A stretch of 64,000 nt of DNA from assembly GCA_020284085.1 (NCBI GenBank), contig JACEVL010000152.1:429501-493500 (forward strand), given 5' to 3'. Below, piece after piece: positions 27,001 to 34,874 of this stretch; the stretch's first letter is position 1; each line of letters starts with the position of its first letter. Source of the DNA: Aporrectodea caliginosa (taxonomy: Eukaryota > Annelida > Clitellata > Crassiclitellata > Lumbricidae). The position numbers and the translations under genes were made by a program. The notes below the pieces were generated by a model. That model was not told the DNA's origin. It did no database searches and saw only the letters and a list, made by a program, of their open reading frames with translations.

Positions 27001-30000
27001 CCATCGATGTTCTGTTACAGTTGTATACAGTTGTATTGTCGCATGCACTTCTGAGCTTTGGAAGGAGGACAGTATGAAATACAGTTGTATTGTATTATGT
27101 TGTATTGTATTGTATAGATTAGATATTAGATTTTATTTATTGTTTGGCCAAGTTGTGATTTGAACCGCCACCTCTCAGTGCGCTTTCACACGGGCTAACC
27201 GCTAGACTGTACTCTTTTGTTGACCGAGATATTCGCATTTTTCCGGTGGCGAACGTTGTCGTGGATCGGATTCTGCGACTGGCATTGTACGCAGAACACG
27301 TCGGCAGTAAATTGTTTTAGTCGAGACATTCATCTGGCATTCGGTACGGACCGTACGGCTCATATTTTCAGATTTCCGTTTTGTTGTCGGCTCTTTCGAG
27401 GATTAAGTTCGTGTTTCGTGTGTTTGCGATTGCTGCAGCTGTCAGTAAACAGAGACTGAACGTATGGATTGTGCTTTTGGAGATCTACATTTATGGCGAA
27501 AATTACAGGATTTTGAGTGATTCATGATGAAAATGGATGGCTTGATGGAGCACTGAGCCAAACTGTGTTAATGCAGCTCTAAGGCTTTTGTTTGTTTATA
27601 TGTTCATGGTGATGATGTCTGTAAGTATATTATGTATGTATGTATGAATGTATGTTTTATTACGGTATTATTATTACAAATATTTTTAACGAGCACAAGG
27701 TCACACAGAAATGTATGTGTGTCATGTATGTATGCATGTTATGTCTGTAAGTATGTTATGTATGTATGTATGTATTATTATTATTGCAGACATTTTTAAT
27801 GAGCACAAGGTGACACAGAAATATATGTATGTATGCATGTCATGTCATGTCTGTAAGTGTGTTATGTATGTACTATGTATGTATTAATATTATTATTGTT
27901 TACATTTTTAACGAATGCAAGGTCTCACAGAAATATAAGTATGTATGTATGTAATGTATGTAAATAAGTTATGTATGTATGTATGCCTGTATGTCTTACA
28001 GTCACAGTTGGGTAGTCTTGTGTGTCTGGTATTCAGACACAGCCAAACAGCTAATGTGACCTCTTATAACAATCAGGATTCGCATGATGTTTTGATCATG
28101 CTCTGTTGCCAGACAGTTTGTGATTGATCATTCTGGTCCAACTGCTTTTAAAAGCATGTGTTTGAGAGTTAATTGACATGTCTTTTTTTGTTGACAGAAA
28201 TGACTCGTTACGGAAAATGACTACTTCACAAGGTAGCCTCTGTGATGAACTGCAGGAGGTGTCTTGGTACCAGCCAGGTGTTCCCAGGTAAGCACTTTCA
28301 GTGTTTTATCAGGTAGGTGCTCTGTGTATTTTCTTTAAATTTAAGACCAGTATCGAACTGGTTGGGTGCTCTCACCTTGTAGAAGCAGAGCTCTAAGGTT
28401 CAAGCCATGTCTAAGATGGACACTAATGATAATAATAATAAAATAATAATACTCATTTATTCATTTCAAACCGAAAAACTGCAGTATGATTACTTGAAAT
28501 AGGAACAAATGATAACAAGTTAAGCAAGAGTCGATTTTATAACTGTTCTATAATTTTGGCAGCCTGTTATAGGCACCGATCAGTCCTACTGCTCAGTGCA
28601 TATTTTAACTGTATAACTAAATACTGGGACATTTTTCCCTGTAGTTTTACCATTTGCCCCTGTAGTTTTTGCTGATTTGTCCTAATTGATACTCTACTTT
28701 CAATGTTAGCTATAGGAGTCATTAGATTAGATTAGATATAGAAGTCATTTGATTAAATAATCAGTGTAATTGTTTTAAAGGCGCTTATTGAGCTGGAAAC
28801 AACGTAAATGTGAATGGATTGAGCTTCTTAGAAGACAGAAGTTTTCTGTGTTGTTATCGTTCAGGGAGGTGGCACTGGAGATCCTGTCGCAACAGGATAT
28901 TGGGTCGTTTATCATTCGTGACAGTACGACGCATCCCGGTTGCTACGCGCTGTCCGTGAAAGTTCCCCGATATGACAATCCTAGTGGAATCTCGCATTAC
29001 CTCATCACGCGAACCACTAAAGGCTCATTCAAGATAAAGGTTGGTGATTTGATGGATTCGCTGGCTTCCAGTTGCGCATGAAATATTGAACCAATTGCAG
29101 TCGGAGATGTTTCCGATTCCGAAGCACGCCTGTCTGGGTGGGAATATTATTGCCACAATTGATTATTATGGTGTATTGTCGCATTATTTGAGCATCTTGG
29201 CAAATAGGGCATTATTTGTTGTTTAGTATGTCACGTATGCGTTTACTGCAAAAGAGTAGGGACTCAGTTGAAGATATAATTCACGACGAAACAGTCATAA
29301 CCGATCCTCCGAATGAACCATGCTGTCACATAATTATTGTACGGCGTTTATGCTTATGCAAGGCTGTGCCTGACTTGTACACCTTAAGTGGATAGATTCA
29401 TTGCAGTGTGTTGGTGGGGAAAAGCAACATAAACCTTACTCCTACTAATGTGATTGACTCCTACTAATGTGAGAGCTTCTGATGTTAGCCAACATAGACC
29501 ATACTCCTACCAATGTGATTGACCACTACTACTGTGAGAGCTTCTGACGCTTGCTATAAATAATGTTAGAGTTCAGGAGAAATGTCATGTTCATCTGAGC
29601 GCTGCCAAGGGAGCTGAAGAAGGTCTGGGTAGATCGCATAGCAAGAGCCTCTGCAAAATGCGATAGTCTGAGGATATTGACCAATGTGTTTAATTTGTTA
29701 GTCCTGTGAAAGGAATTGAAGGCACGAAACATACGCGAGCGCAGTTGATGCATTTCCATTTTCGGAGTCACTGGTAAAGTAAGAACCGTGTAAAAATATT
29801 TCCGGTTATTACACAGGTAATCATTAGAGCAAATCTTGCCAGTTAAATGGTGGGATGCATGAGCGATGTTAGATATGGCTGATTATGGAGTATGTATGAC
29901 AGTTGTAGGCTACTGAATTGCCACTGAAATCTAGAGTACAAGGGGACAAGTAGGATAGGCAGGACTGTACATTACTTTGCTGATTGTGTATGGCTGACAC

Positions 30001-32205
30001 TTTAGTAAGCATAATATTTTCTTATTGTTTATGATGACCATTCTTGATGACCTGTTTGCTTTATACCATGGCTGGGTTGGCTTTAGGAATCTACCCTTCC
30101 TAGATATTTCTGCAATGTGTTTTATACTGCAGATGATCTGTTCATCTAACATTTGCTAACTGTATTGAAGCATACTTATTTAGATCTGGTAGGTAGTCAT
30201 AGGTACAGCACCTTTGAGAGTTACTTAAATTTACTGCACTATGTTAAGTGTTCTCATACATACATACATACCAGAGATGGGCACGATTATTTAAATTGCT
30301 AATTGATTAGAATTAGAATTTGCTACTGAAATTTGCTAGTCAATTAGAATTAGCAACATGTGTTGTACCTAATCAACTAGAATTAGAATTAGCTGTTTGT
30401 CTGATCGATTAGCTAATCATAGAATCTAATCTATTAGTTACCTATCTCAGATATTTGCATACATTCATAACTATTTAACTGACAAAATATGTTTTGAAAT
30501 TGTTATGCTGTTAAAAGTGGGAAAACTAAAAGAAGGGACATTTCCTCTGACAATTTCTCGGCGGTTGGCTAAGTGCAAATTTAGAGAAATAAAAGGAGAA
30601 AGAAATCTAATGAAGTAGCTTATTGAAGACATCCTTCTGTGTGTGATATTGACACTTTTATGAGTCTAAGTTTACCTTTGATAGCCTTTGCAGCTGGCTG
30701 CCTTGTGTCATTTATAGTTGATTGCTTCGATTGATCAGAATGGCAATGATCGTTTAATGACTGTTTTATTTTGATTGACCTAACCATCCACATTTCGATC
30801 GTCGTGTAATGATCATTTTATGCGTAATTTATTTTGATGGAAGAAAGCTGGTCAGAGAAGATTAGTTCTGTGTGGGTAGCCAGTCTGCCAGACCAGAACC
30901 GAAATGGCTGGGAAAGACTGAAGGCTGTAGTACTTCCTTTAATCCTGACTCATTCACATTAACCATCCTTCCACGAGTCTTTCACTTGAAGATGAAGACC
31001 ATAACTTCAAATCCTTTAATCTAAATTCTGTTGCCGATCGCTGTCTTCACTACAGCTGGATGGTAATAATTATTGTACTATCCAAGCAATGCCATCAGCG
31101 CACTGTTTTCACTTGGTCTGACGTGTAGAGGTGGATATAGCATCAAATCTGGTCAAGTATTTTGTGGCCTAAACCTGACAACATCTTGGTATGAAGAAGA
31201 AGAGCAGTCCCTTAAGTCCTTTAAGTCCCTGAGACAGTCATGGGTTTGAAGTGTTAGCAACTTCATTTTCTTAGCCTCGGCATATGAGGGTGGGTGGCCA
31301 GTCCTCTCCCTTGTAGTCTCATCTTCCCACCGACAGTGTACTCATTTAATATAGCTGAGGTGGCTAGGGGTGCAGGTGTAGCAGAAATCCCGAACCAAAT
31401 TTCTGCCCTGGCGGGGACTTGAACCACCGATCTCTCAATTGACAGCCCAGCATGCTAACCACTGCACTATTGAGGTATGACCCAGTTTTTGTTAATATTT
31501 CTATAGACACTTGAAGACTTGGATGAAGGTCTGTACAAGGTATCTGTCAGTTGTGGTTTACTATATTATGTTCTTGCTCAAGGATATTAGTCTTGCATTT
31601 TTAGTCACATGGGGTGCTTCATAGTATAGTGGTTAGCATGCTGGACTGTCAGTTGAGAGGTTGGGGGTTCAAATCCCCAGCCAGGGCAGAAATTTGTTTA
31701 GAGGATTCTGCTCCACATATGCCCCTACCCCCTAGCCAACTCAGCTTTAATGAAAACACTGACCGTAAAATGTTAGTAGGAAGATGAGGTGGCAAGGGAG
31801 AGGATGGGCCAACCATCCTCATATGCCGAGGCTAAGAAAATGAAGTCTCTAACACTTCATGCCCAGGCTGCCTCAGGGCAAGGGTCTGCTTTTCTTCTCT
31901 TTGTAGCCACGTAAGTGATCTTTATAAGCAGAAGACAAACGCCCAAACCACTAAACAAACGACAGACGTACAACAATGCATAACAGTAACAAATATAGAA
32001 GCACAATGATAGTAACAGGAGAGGTCATGATGCATTGTGGTGGTTTGGTCTTTTACAGGGTTTGGACAAAGAGTGGCCAACGCTTAGTTCCTTGGTGACC
32101 CACCATACAGTTATGCGAGAGCTTCTGCCTTGTCTTCTGCATATGCCGCGTCCTTCGAACTCCTCGTCTACAAAGGAACTGGACAAGGATGCCTGCAATT
32201 ACTGA
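5750..32205 (+). CDS. Adaptor protein with C-terminal tensin-like SH2 domain (3' part of gene, six exons)
   Basis: Six exons join with consistent phases: 5750-5999, 7296-7601, 24263-24546, 28198-28287, 28865-29039, 32059-32205 (stop TGA). The first base of the first exon completes a codon begun upstream, so the 5' end is missing. The visible protein is about 416 aa: a charged Gln/Glu/Arg-rich segment likely to be coiled coil, an acidic/Pro region with a Cys cluster, a Ser/Arg/Thr-rich linker, then an SH2 domain from WYQPGVPR through FIIRDS (the FLVRES position, with the phosphotyrosine-binding Arg) and HYLITR to LLPCLLHMPR, and a short tail ending DACNY. SH2 domains bind phosphotyrosine peptides. 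The block KIKG..SL..LV..H....LPC resembles tensin-type SH2 domains, but no PTB domain follows as in tensins. An invertebrate EGFR-adapter-type protein is possible but unproven. SH2 assignment is firm; the family name is not. Confidence 0.85.
6745..7219 (+). mobile_element. LINE ORF2 C-terminal fragment with (GAT)n tail
   Basis: The translation from 6745 includes DRTRVLTFERKCYRKILKIG, LGLFGHICRMKKDRNIKALM and GRNKRGRPHREWTDDIEEWC, standard for the C-terminus of a LINE reverse transcriptase. The following text ends in (GAT)n at 7149-7219. It lies in intron 1 of the SH2 gene, same strand. Confidence 0.85.
7296..7601 (+). CDS. SH2 adaptor gene, exon with Cys-rich motif
   Basis: It is flanked by ctcag| and GAG|GTAAGT and is exactly 102 codons, phase 0 to phase 0. 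The translation starts AKKVFEQTPHRLPFVEDASQ and continues through a Pro/Glu-rich stretch to CYLCPVPCCPDLPKTC, a compact C-x2-C-x3-CC-x5-C cluster that might bind metal or form disulphides. No known domain was recognised. Other frames across the exon are open but mismatch the flanking phases. Confidence 0.75.
7620..7860 (+). mobile_element. SINE-like family D, diverged
   Basis: AATTCAAGCCGACAAGTACA, GATGATAAGAAGTTTAAC and TGTATGGCAGCCTGCAAGAC follow the family D order. It directly precedes a 21-bp minisatellite. Confidence 0.55.
7845..8015 (+). repeat. 21-bp minisatellite
   Basis: AGTTCCACTTTTGATGTAAT plus C is repeated about five times, preceded by shorter GGAGTTGGTTCCACTTTGAT units. Confidence 0.9.
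8711..9592. mobile_element. hAT-like element with TACCCG subterminal repeats (copy 1)
   Basis: The ends TAGAGGTCTGCGGGTA and TACCCGCAGACCCCTA are inverted repeats, and gaccgaat is duplicated exactly on both sides (8703-8710, 9593-9600). Each end carries many copies of TACCCG/CGGGTA, and the middle holds a (TAA)n run. No transposase remains. Confidence 0.88.
8933..9062 (+). repeat. (TAA)n microsatellite inside hAT-like element
   Basis: AATAATAATAATAAT with occasional TAC/TCA; central part of the element at 8711-9592. Confidence 0.9.
9600..9935 (+). mobile_element. LINE 3' fragments
   Basis: RIQLNVRHARFEEQRNKGRP matches the GRPR region of LINE proteins. It is followed by CAGTGCCAGTCCCTAAAGCC / GGAGGAGGGCGACGCTAATG and the shared 3' end CAAATGGCTGGCGTCAGGAA with a GATGATGATG tail. 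The GGAGGAGGGCGACGCTAATG word also occurs near 19520 and 25292, and in reverse near 34325. Confidence 0.7.
10165..10435 (-). mobile_element. tRNA-derived SINE, family A
   Basis: Read on the minus strand it has a tRNA-like head near TGTTGGACTGTCATTTGAGA, then TTTCTGCCCTGG..., TATGGTCAGTGT and AAGAAAATGAAGTGGCTAAC, ending at GCAGTCCCTTGAGC. The same order occurs at 15170-15475 (-), 20020-20300 (-), 31195-31475 (-), 31611-31905 (+) and 39310-39570 (+). Confidence 0.75.
10452..11068 (+). repeat. 44-bp minisatellite, ~14 copies
   Basis: The unit contains ACAAGTCATGTATCATGAAT and GTACTGTCAGTCACTGTTAA. Copies are almost identical (occasional single substitutions and one 2-bp insertion), implying recent expansion. 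It lies in SH2 gene intron 2. Confidence 0.95.
11340..11670 (+). repeat. CATC/CATT-rich imperfect microsatellite
   Basis: Long run of CATCATCATCCATTCATCAT variants; no coding sequence. Confidence 0.85.
11690..11890 (+). repeat. Interspersed repeat (copy 1 of 2)
   Basis: CAAGCAGTTGAAGACCATTC, TCTTGTGTAGTCAGGTCGGG and TATATAAATAAGCATTTGCA match the reverse strand of 43120-43345. This is probably a SINE or LINE 3' segment. Confidence 0.6.
11900..11995 (+). repeat. Short tandem repeat AATGGCCACTGAAAAGAGCTT
   Basis: Four diverged units of 21-24 bp, each with TGGCCA and AAAAG. Confidence 0.75.
12080..12725. other. Intronic sequence without recognised features
   Basis: Part of SH2 gene intron 2. 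A minus-strand open frame at 12337-12576 has no recognised domain and no supporting splice sites. Inverted ATCGATCAG words occur near 12440. Confidence 0.5.
12728..13075 (+). repeat. ~29-bp minisatellite, ~12 copies
   Basis: The unit is GGACTGATCCAGGCTTGAGA followed by TGGATCGAA, with moderate divergence. It produces long spurious open frames on the minus strand. Confidence 0.93.
13298..13556 (+). repeat. (TGTC)n arrays
   Basis: Two TGTCTGTC runs (13298-13345, 13446-13556) around a short unique segment; the first run ends in an inverted CTGACAAACAGACAGACAGG. Confidence 0.93.
13925..14195 (+). repeat. (TGTC/TCTC)n array, duplicated
   Basis: TGTCTGTCTCGGTCCCTCTC plus GGTTAGGATGGAT occurs in duplicated blocks. 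Confidence 0.9.
14897..15112 (+). repeat. 20-bp minisatellite, ~11 copies
   Basis: The unit is GATGGTCTGTTGGTTGGCGT with TTGGTT/TTTGTT variants. It produces spurious Thr/Pro-rich frames on the minus strand. Confidence 0.93.
15170..15475 (-). mobile_element. tRNA-derived SINE, family A
   Basis: It is a near full-length copy, minus orientation, with GCAGTCCCTTAAGCTAACCC at its plus-strand left end. A partial plus-oriented copy (15490-15655) follows, making an inverted pair. Confidence 0.75.
16075..16270 (+). mobile_element. LINE 3' fragment ending in (AATAC)n
   Basis: TTGGCCCTTCGCTACATGGA through GGCGCTTTATAAATC to a repeated ATACAATACA tail closely parallels the copy at 21370-21560. The frame gives GSALIGVHCERRFINL in one copy and VIGVHCRRFINL in the other. 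Confidence 0.65.
16848..17022 (+). repeat. 22-bp minisatellite, 8 copies
   Basis: The unit is ATTGGTTGCTATGGCTGCAG plus AC, with TGACTGC variants. Confidence 0.93.
17745..18600 (+). repeat. Complex GGCTGATTGGTT minisatellite with higher-order structure
   Basis: TGCCTGGTTAATTAGTAGCT, TGGTTGATTGGCTGGTTGGC and TTGATTAGTTACTTGGCTGA alternate in blocks that themselves repeat every 40-190 bp. No coding frame. Confidence 0.9.
19030..19335 (+). mobile_element. tRNA-derived SINE, family C
   Basis: ATAGCACATTGGATAACACA and GGTACGAGTTCGAGTCCCGT are spaced as A and B boxes. The element continues for about 230 bp and ends AATAAAGAAAAGATATT then (ATT)n. It is followed by a GAGCGCCTCTGAGTAG tail fragment (19390-19450). 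Confidence 0.72.
20020..20300 (-). mobile_element. tRNA-derived SINE, family A
   Basis: A full copy in minus orientation: GCAGTCCCTTATGCTAGCCC to the tRNA-like GGATTTGAACCCCGGGCCTC (B box in reverse) and ACACTAACCACTACACTATT (A box in reverse). Confidence 0.8.
20477..20698 (+). repeat. 28-bp minisatellite, ~8 copies
   Basis: The unit is CCAAGTGGCATCAATATTGC plus CTTGCCAA. The short open frames across it arise from the repeat. Confidence 0.93.
21330..21560 (+). mobile_element. LINE 3' fragment ending in (AATAC)n
   Basis: It is the second copy of the CATTGGCCCTTTACTATGGA element with the tail AAATACAAATACAATACAAC. It is enclosed by CCCTGATTATTCACATTCCC words in inverted arrangement (about 21148-21690), suggesting it inserted into, or was carried by, another repeat. 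Confidence 0.6.
21716..22075 (+). mobile_element. LINE C-terminal fragment with (GAT)n tail
   Basis: The translation includes KKMRGRLSRMLLDWMMVEWV, the RGRPR..MLDW block at the end of LINE proteins. The copy runs to GATGATGATGATG at about 22060. Confidence 0.65.
22062..22138 (+). repeat. (GAT)n-(GGT)n microsatellite
   Basis: GATGATGATGATGG continuing as GGTGGTGGT; the GAT part is probably the tail of the adjacent LINE. Confidence 0.9.
22144..22844. mobile_element. hAT-like element with TACCCG subterminal repeats (copy 2, degraded)
   Basis: The left end TAGAGGTCTGCGAGTAGAGC and the following bases closely match the copy at 8711. The right end, ...CGGGTACGGGTGATGACCCC, is corrupted, apparently by GAT/GGT microsatellite growth. 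No clear target duplication. The interior contains AGT/AGC-rich microsatellite (22375-22500). Confidence 0.75.
23330..23815 (+). repeat. 27-bp minisatellite with interspersed spacer
   Basis: The unit is GATGTGGAGAAGTAGTTTTG plus CTACTGT; groups of units are separated by GTGTTCATTACGTTTCAT. It ends about 450 bp before SH2 gene exon 3. Confidence 0.93.
24263..24546 (+). CDS. SH2 adaptor gene, Ser/Thr/Arg-rich linker exon
   Basis: The acceptor is tttctttgtag| and the donor CATCAG|GTGAGG. It enters in phase 0 and leaves in phase 2. The product begins LEFPICHHMMGCSREDLAS and is low-complexity, with SGSIDL, SRPLSGKY and EGSRDSEG, typical of a phosphorylatable linker before an SH2 domain. It is markedly more GC-rich than the surrounding intron. 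Confidence 0.75.
24630..24865 (+). mobile_element. SINE family A, truncated
   Basis: The copy starts at about CCTGCACCCCTAGCCAACTG and runs through GGCTAAGAAAATGAAGTCGC to TTGCTCTTCTCTTCTTC. The tRNA-like head is missing. It lies 80 bp after SH2 gene exon 3. Confidence 0.7.
25940..26180 (+). mobile_element. LINE reverse-transcriptase C-terminal fragment
   Basis: QTSIEQHRAFSVIGHKVWKG followed by FPLRSSG resembles the RSFSVAGPKLWNSLP ending of LINE reverse transcriptases. Upstream at 25695-25940 is a duplicated segment (CATGCTTTGGACCTTCCTCC appears twice). Confidence 0.6.
26487..26760 (+). mobile_element. SINE-like family D
   Basis: TTTATTATTTCAAACTGACA, GCAGTATGATTACC, GATGATCACAAGTTATTACA and GTCGAATTTAACTGTTTGGC in that order. 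The same order recurs at 7620-7860, 28430-28620, 42205-42410 and 55265-55500 (+) and 55700-55925 (-). Confidence 0.7.
26880..27120 (+). mobile_element. tRNA-derived SINE with TTGTATTGTA tail
   Basis: GTGGCCGATTGGTTAAAGCA (A box) and GTACGGGTTCGAGCCTCACC (B box) make a tRNA-Ser/Leu-like head. The body ends in repeats of GTTGTATTGTATT. It sits in the SH2 gene intron between exons 3 and 4. Confidence 0.75.
27612..27975 (+). repeat. ~115-bp tandem repeat, three copies
   Basis: Each unit has CTGTAAGTATGTTATGTATG, (ATT)n, then ATTTTTAACGAGCACAAGGT and CACAGAAAT followed by ATGT runs. Confidence 0.85.
28198..28287 (+). CDS. SH2 adaptor gene, exon starting the SH2 domain
   Basis: The 90-nt exon lies between gttgacag| and CCCAG|GTAAGC. 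It enters in phase 2 (AG|A gives Arg) and leaves in phase 2. It encodes NDSLRKMTTSQGSLCDELQE followed by VSWYQPGVPR, where WY is the conserved start of an SH2 fold. Confidence 0.85.
28430..28620 (+). mobile_element. SINE-like family D
   Basis: CATTTATTCATTTCAAACCG through GATAACAAGTTAAGCAAGAG to GGCAGCCTGTTATAGGCACC. It lies in the SH2 gene intron between exons 4 and 5. Confidence 0.65.
28865..29039 (+). CDS. SH2 adaptor gene, SH2 core exon
   Basis: The acceptor is cgttcag| and the donor AAG|GTTGGT. The translation has EVALEILSQQDIGSFIIRDS, with the FLVRES-like FIIRDS whose Arg contacts phosphotyrosine, then GCYALSVKVP and ISHYLITRTTKGSFKIK. Order and spacing match SH2 helix A, strands B to D and the HYLI strand. 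It ends in phase 0. Confidence 0.92.
29040..31190. other. SH2 gene last intron, mostly unique
   Basis: It contains a 70-bp duplication (ACTCCTACTAATGTGATTGA and GTGAGAGCTTCTGA, 29440-29550) and the short hAT-like element at 30272. The minus-strand frame at 29529-29771 is unrecognised. Confidence 0.5.
30272..30450. mobile_element. Short hAT-like element of the AATCGATTAG family
   Basis: It begins CAGAGATGGGCACGATTA and ends TTACCTATCTCAG, matching the ends of the longer element at 60159-61037, with internal runs of ATTAGAATTAGAATT. The target duplication is not preserved. Confidence 0.65.
31195..31475 (-). mobile_element. SINE family A, inverted-pair member
   Basis: A full copy in minus orientation. 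Together with the plus copy at 31611-31905 it makes an inverted pair separated by about 135 bp inside the last intron of the SH2 gene. Confidence 0.78.
31611..31905 (+). mobile_element. SINE family A, best-preserved tRNA-like head
   Basis: GGTGCTTCATAGTATAGTGG (A-box region) and GGTTGGGGGTTCAAATCCCC (B-box region) are spaced as in a tRNA gene, followed by the family body and GAAGAG-type ending. It is a SINE rather than a functional tRNA, because the same body follows in every copy. Confidence 0.8.
32059..32205 (+). CDS. SH2 adaptor gene, last coding exon
   Basis: The acceptor is gtcttttacag|. Phase 0 gives GLDKEWPTLSSLVTHHTVMR, then ELLPCLLHMPRPSNSSS and the C-terminus KELDKDACNY followed by TGA. 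L-SSLV-HH and LPC are the typical SH2 C-terminal helix and final strand. The 3' UTR probably includes the 21-bp minisatellite that starts about 125 bp downstream. Confidence 0.9.
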   Translation, partial: GLDKEWPTLSSLVTHHTVMRELLPCLLHMPRPSNSSSTKELDKDACNY

Positions 32206-32329
32206 GCTGCTGGACTATGCAACATAACCGCTTTCAGTGGAAATCAGCCGTGGAAAATGGTGTATGTCGTGACATCACTGTCAATCAGCAAATTTGGTTA
32301 TGCAATGAAATCTGATTAGTGGTCATGAT

Positions 32330-32880
32330 ACAGGTCATGTCCGCCATGATAGTTGACACCCGGTATGATACAGTTGACACCTGCCACGTTACAGTTAACA
32401 CCCACAATAATGCAGTTGACATCCGCGATGATACAGTCGACACCTGCCATGATACAGTCGACACCTGCCATGATACAGTCGACACCTGCCATGATACAGT
32501 CGACATCCACCATGATAGTTGACACCCACTATGATACAGTCGACACCTGCCATCATACAGTCAAGTCTGCCCATGATACAGTCGACACCTGTCATGATAC
32601 AGTCGACACCAGCCATAATAGTCGATACCCACGATGATACAGTTGACCCCTGCCATGATACAGTTGACACTGTCCAATGATACAGTCGACACTGCCCATG
32701 ATACATTTGACACCCGCAATGATGCAGTTGACACCCGACCTGATACAGTTAACACTCACCATGATACAGTCGACACCTGTCATGATACAGTTAACACCAG
32801 TCATGATAGTCGACACCCGTCATGATAGTCGACACCCGTCATTATACAGTCGACCCCTGCCATCATACAATTGATGGACT
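32330..32880 (+). repeat. 21-bp minisatellite after the SH2 stop codon
   Basis: About 25 units of GATACAGTCGACACCTGCCA plus T with variation (GTCGAC/GTTGAC/GTTAAC). Both strands stay open in several frames only because of the repeat length. It begins about 125 bp after the stop codon and so may be in the 3' UTR. Confidence 0.93.
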
Positions 32881-32884
32881 GATG

Positions 32885-33990
32885 ACGATTTAATTATTAG
32901 GTCAATGAAGAATGCAATTCTTCAATCAACATTGTCTGATTTCGATGTCAGTATGCCTTGTTTAGTTTTGGTGGATCATATTGCAGTTTGTTTGTAATTC
33001 TGCAAGCATGATACTTGTATGAGTTTCTTGAGTTGTTAGCTTTTTGATACTACCGGGTAGTTATTTTTTATTTTTAATGGTTTTGTTTCGATCATTTGGT
33101 GATGCATATGATGAAAGCGTTATCTGTAGTTAGACAGGTTGCAACAGAGCAGAACTACCAATGACTTTATTGTATTGTTTATTAATACCATTAATTATCG
33201 TTAATGCTGCTTATTTTTTATTATATTTAGCACTGTCTGGTATTCATGAAGTATATTTATGTTTGAAATATGAAATGGTGAAATCTGAGTTTTTGCTTGG
33301 ACATCAGGTCAGAAAAAAAACAGGATTTTAACTGTTGCTGTGAAAACTGTTACGTGATGGTAGTACTATGCTCAGTGCATTTGTTTGTAGATACTAGATA
33401 CACTGTGTTTGGGAAAGGTTGCCTACATAATATCACTTGTCTGACTTCTTCTTATACATTTGCAAATACTCTGTCATGGTTTTTACTTAAAAACTGGGCA
33501 AACAGCAGACAGCGAAATTTAAAATGGTAGATGTTTGTTATTCGGTCGGCAGAAGGTGGTACAATGATTGCTATGATGCGACCTAAATATTGGTTTAAAT
33601 CTGCTCTTGCTCCATTTAATGCATTAGTCATTAAATTTAGGCATTTATAAACATCAACAACTTAGAGATTTAAGTGAAAATGTGTTGATCAGGATATCTT
33701 TGACTGAAATATGTTATAAAGTTGGTGTGCGTAATTTCAACCTAGAACACCTTTCTAACTTTTTTCTGGAAAATTGTTTGGGACGACTCGTTTTGTTGGA
33801 ATAGTTCACATATAAACATCTGAAGACATTTATTTAGGTTGCCCATGTACATCATTATCAGTACTTGTGTATAAATATACAATTGTGTAAGCTTCGTATG
33901 CAAACGTACATATGGTATATATATAAATATATAATATACATATAGTGTGTTGAATAAGCAATATAAATAAATGTACATGATTTCTGTAGT
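32885..33990. other. Unique AT-rich intergenic DNA
   Basis: No gene, RNA or repeat was recognised between the SH2 gene and the transposon-rich interval. Confidence 0.5.
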
Positions 33991-33994
33991 ATGG

Positions 33995-34120
33995 CCTGCT
34001 AATTTTTTCATTGAATTTTCGGTCAAGATCCTTCACCACTGTCCTCTTGAATGGGTGCCATGCCATGTGAGGTCCCTGTGCATAGACCGTGCCTGCTTGC
34101 TCGACATTTAAGATCATTTA
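33995..34120 (+). repeat. Interspersed repeat TCAAGATCCTTCACC (three loci)
   Basis: GAATTTTCGGTCAAGATCCT and GAATGGGTGCCATGCCATGT recur as GAATTGATCGGGCGAGATCC and GAATGGGTGCCACGCCTTTG at 52410-52530, and in part at 63598-63640. All copies are in the same orientation; family not identified. Confidence 0.6.
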
Positions 34121-34874
34121 GATTGACATAGGCAGCGCTTTTACCTAAAAGGCATTACAGTATGTACCTGGCTACATACGTGTACAATATACATAGGCCT
34201 ACATAACATTCAAATCTCTGAACTTACCGCAGTTACCGGTAGCCATGATCGGTATGTGAACTAGCATCATCTTCTTGGTTGCTGTTATAACGACACTGTG
34301 TCATAACAAAGATGAATAGTGTTGCCCTCCTCCTTTCTCCAGGCTTGGGCCTGGCACTACCACAGGTAGGGTAGTGGCGAGTTTAACTAGCATCATCATG
34401 GACAGCTGTATAAATACCGTATGCATGATGTTATGTTGTGAACAATTCAGTTCACACATGACAACCTAGAAGTGTTGGCAGCCAAAGAAAAAGTTACCCA
34501 ATGTGTTGAGCTTTTTTACCTTTGTGTACCTTACCTGCACAAAATTCCTAGCATTTCCTTGCATTCCACCAGCAGTTAAAAACCATCTTCTTTCAATACA
34601 GTTTACTGGGTTCTCACTTCTCACTAAATAATTATAATTCTCATTTGTTACAATGTACTATTGTACTAGGACAGCAGTGTTAATTTCCTAAGGACAGTTG
34701 TGTCAAGCATTTCAAAGAACCTTATGAATGTATTGTTATAAACACTGTCACAAGGTTCAAGTGTCCAGAATGTCCTCCTTGTTCATAGGATATTTGGATT
34801 TTTCAGTAACAGTATTTACAGTATCATATTAGTGTCGATGACAATGCTAGTTATGTTTCTTAAGTTGAAACCAA

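Noticed and set aside
31611..31690. Possible tRNA gene (also 19030-19105, 26883-26950, 39310-39380)
   Set aside because: A/B-box-like heads are followed by repeated SINE bodies and the cloverleafs are imperfect; treated as SINE heads.
32316..32825. Several repetitive open frames on both strands
   Set aside because: Produced by a 21-bp unit, a multiple of three, lacking stops; downstream of a clear gene end.
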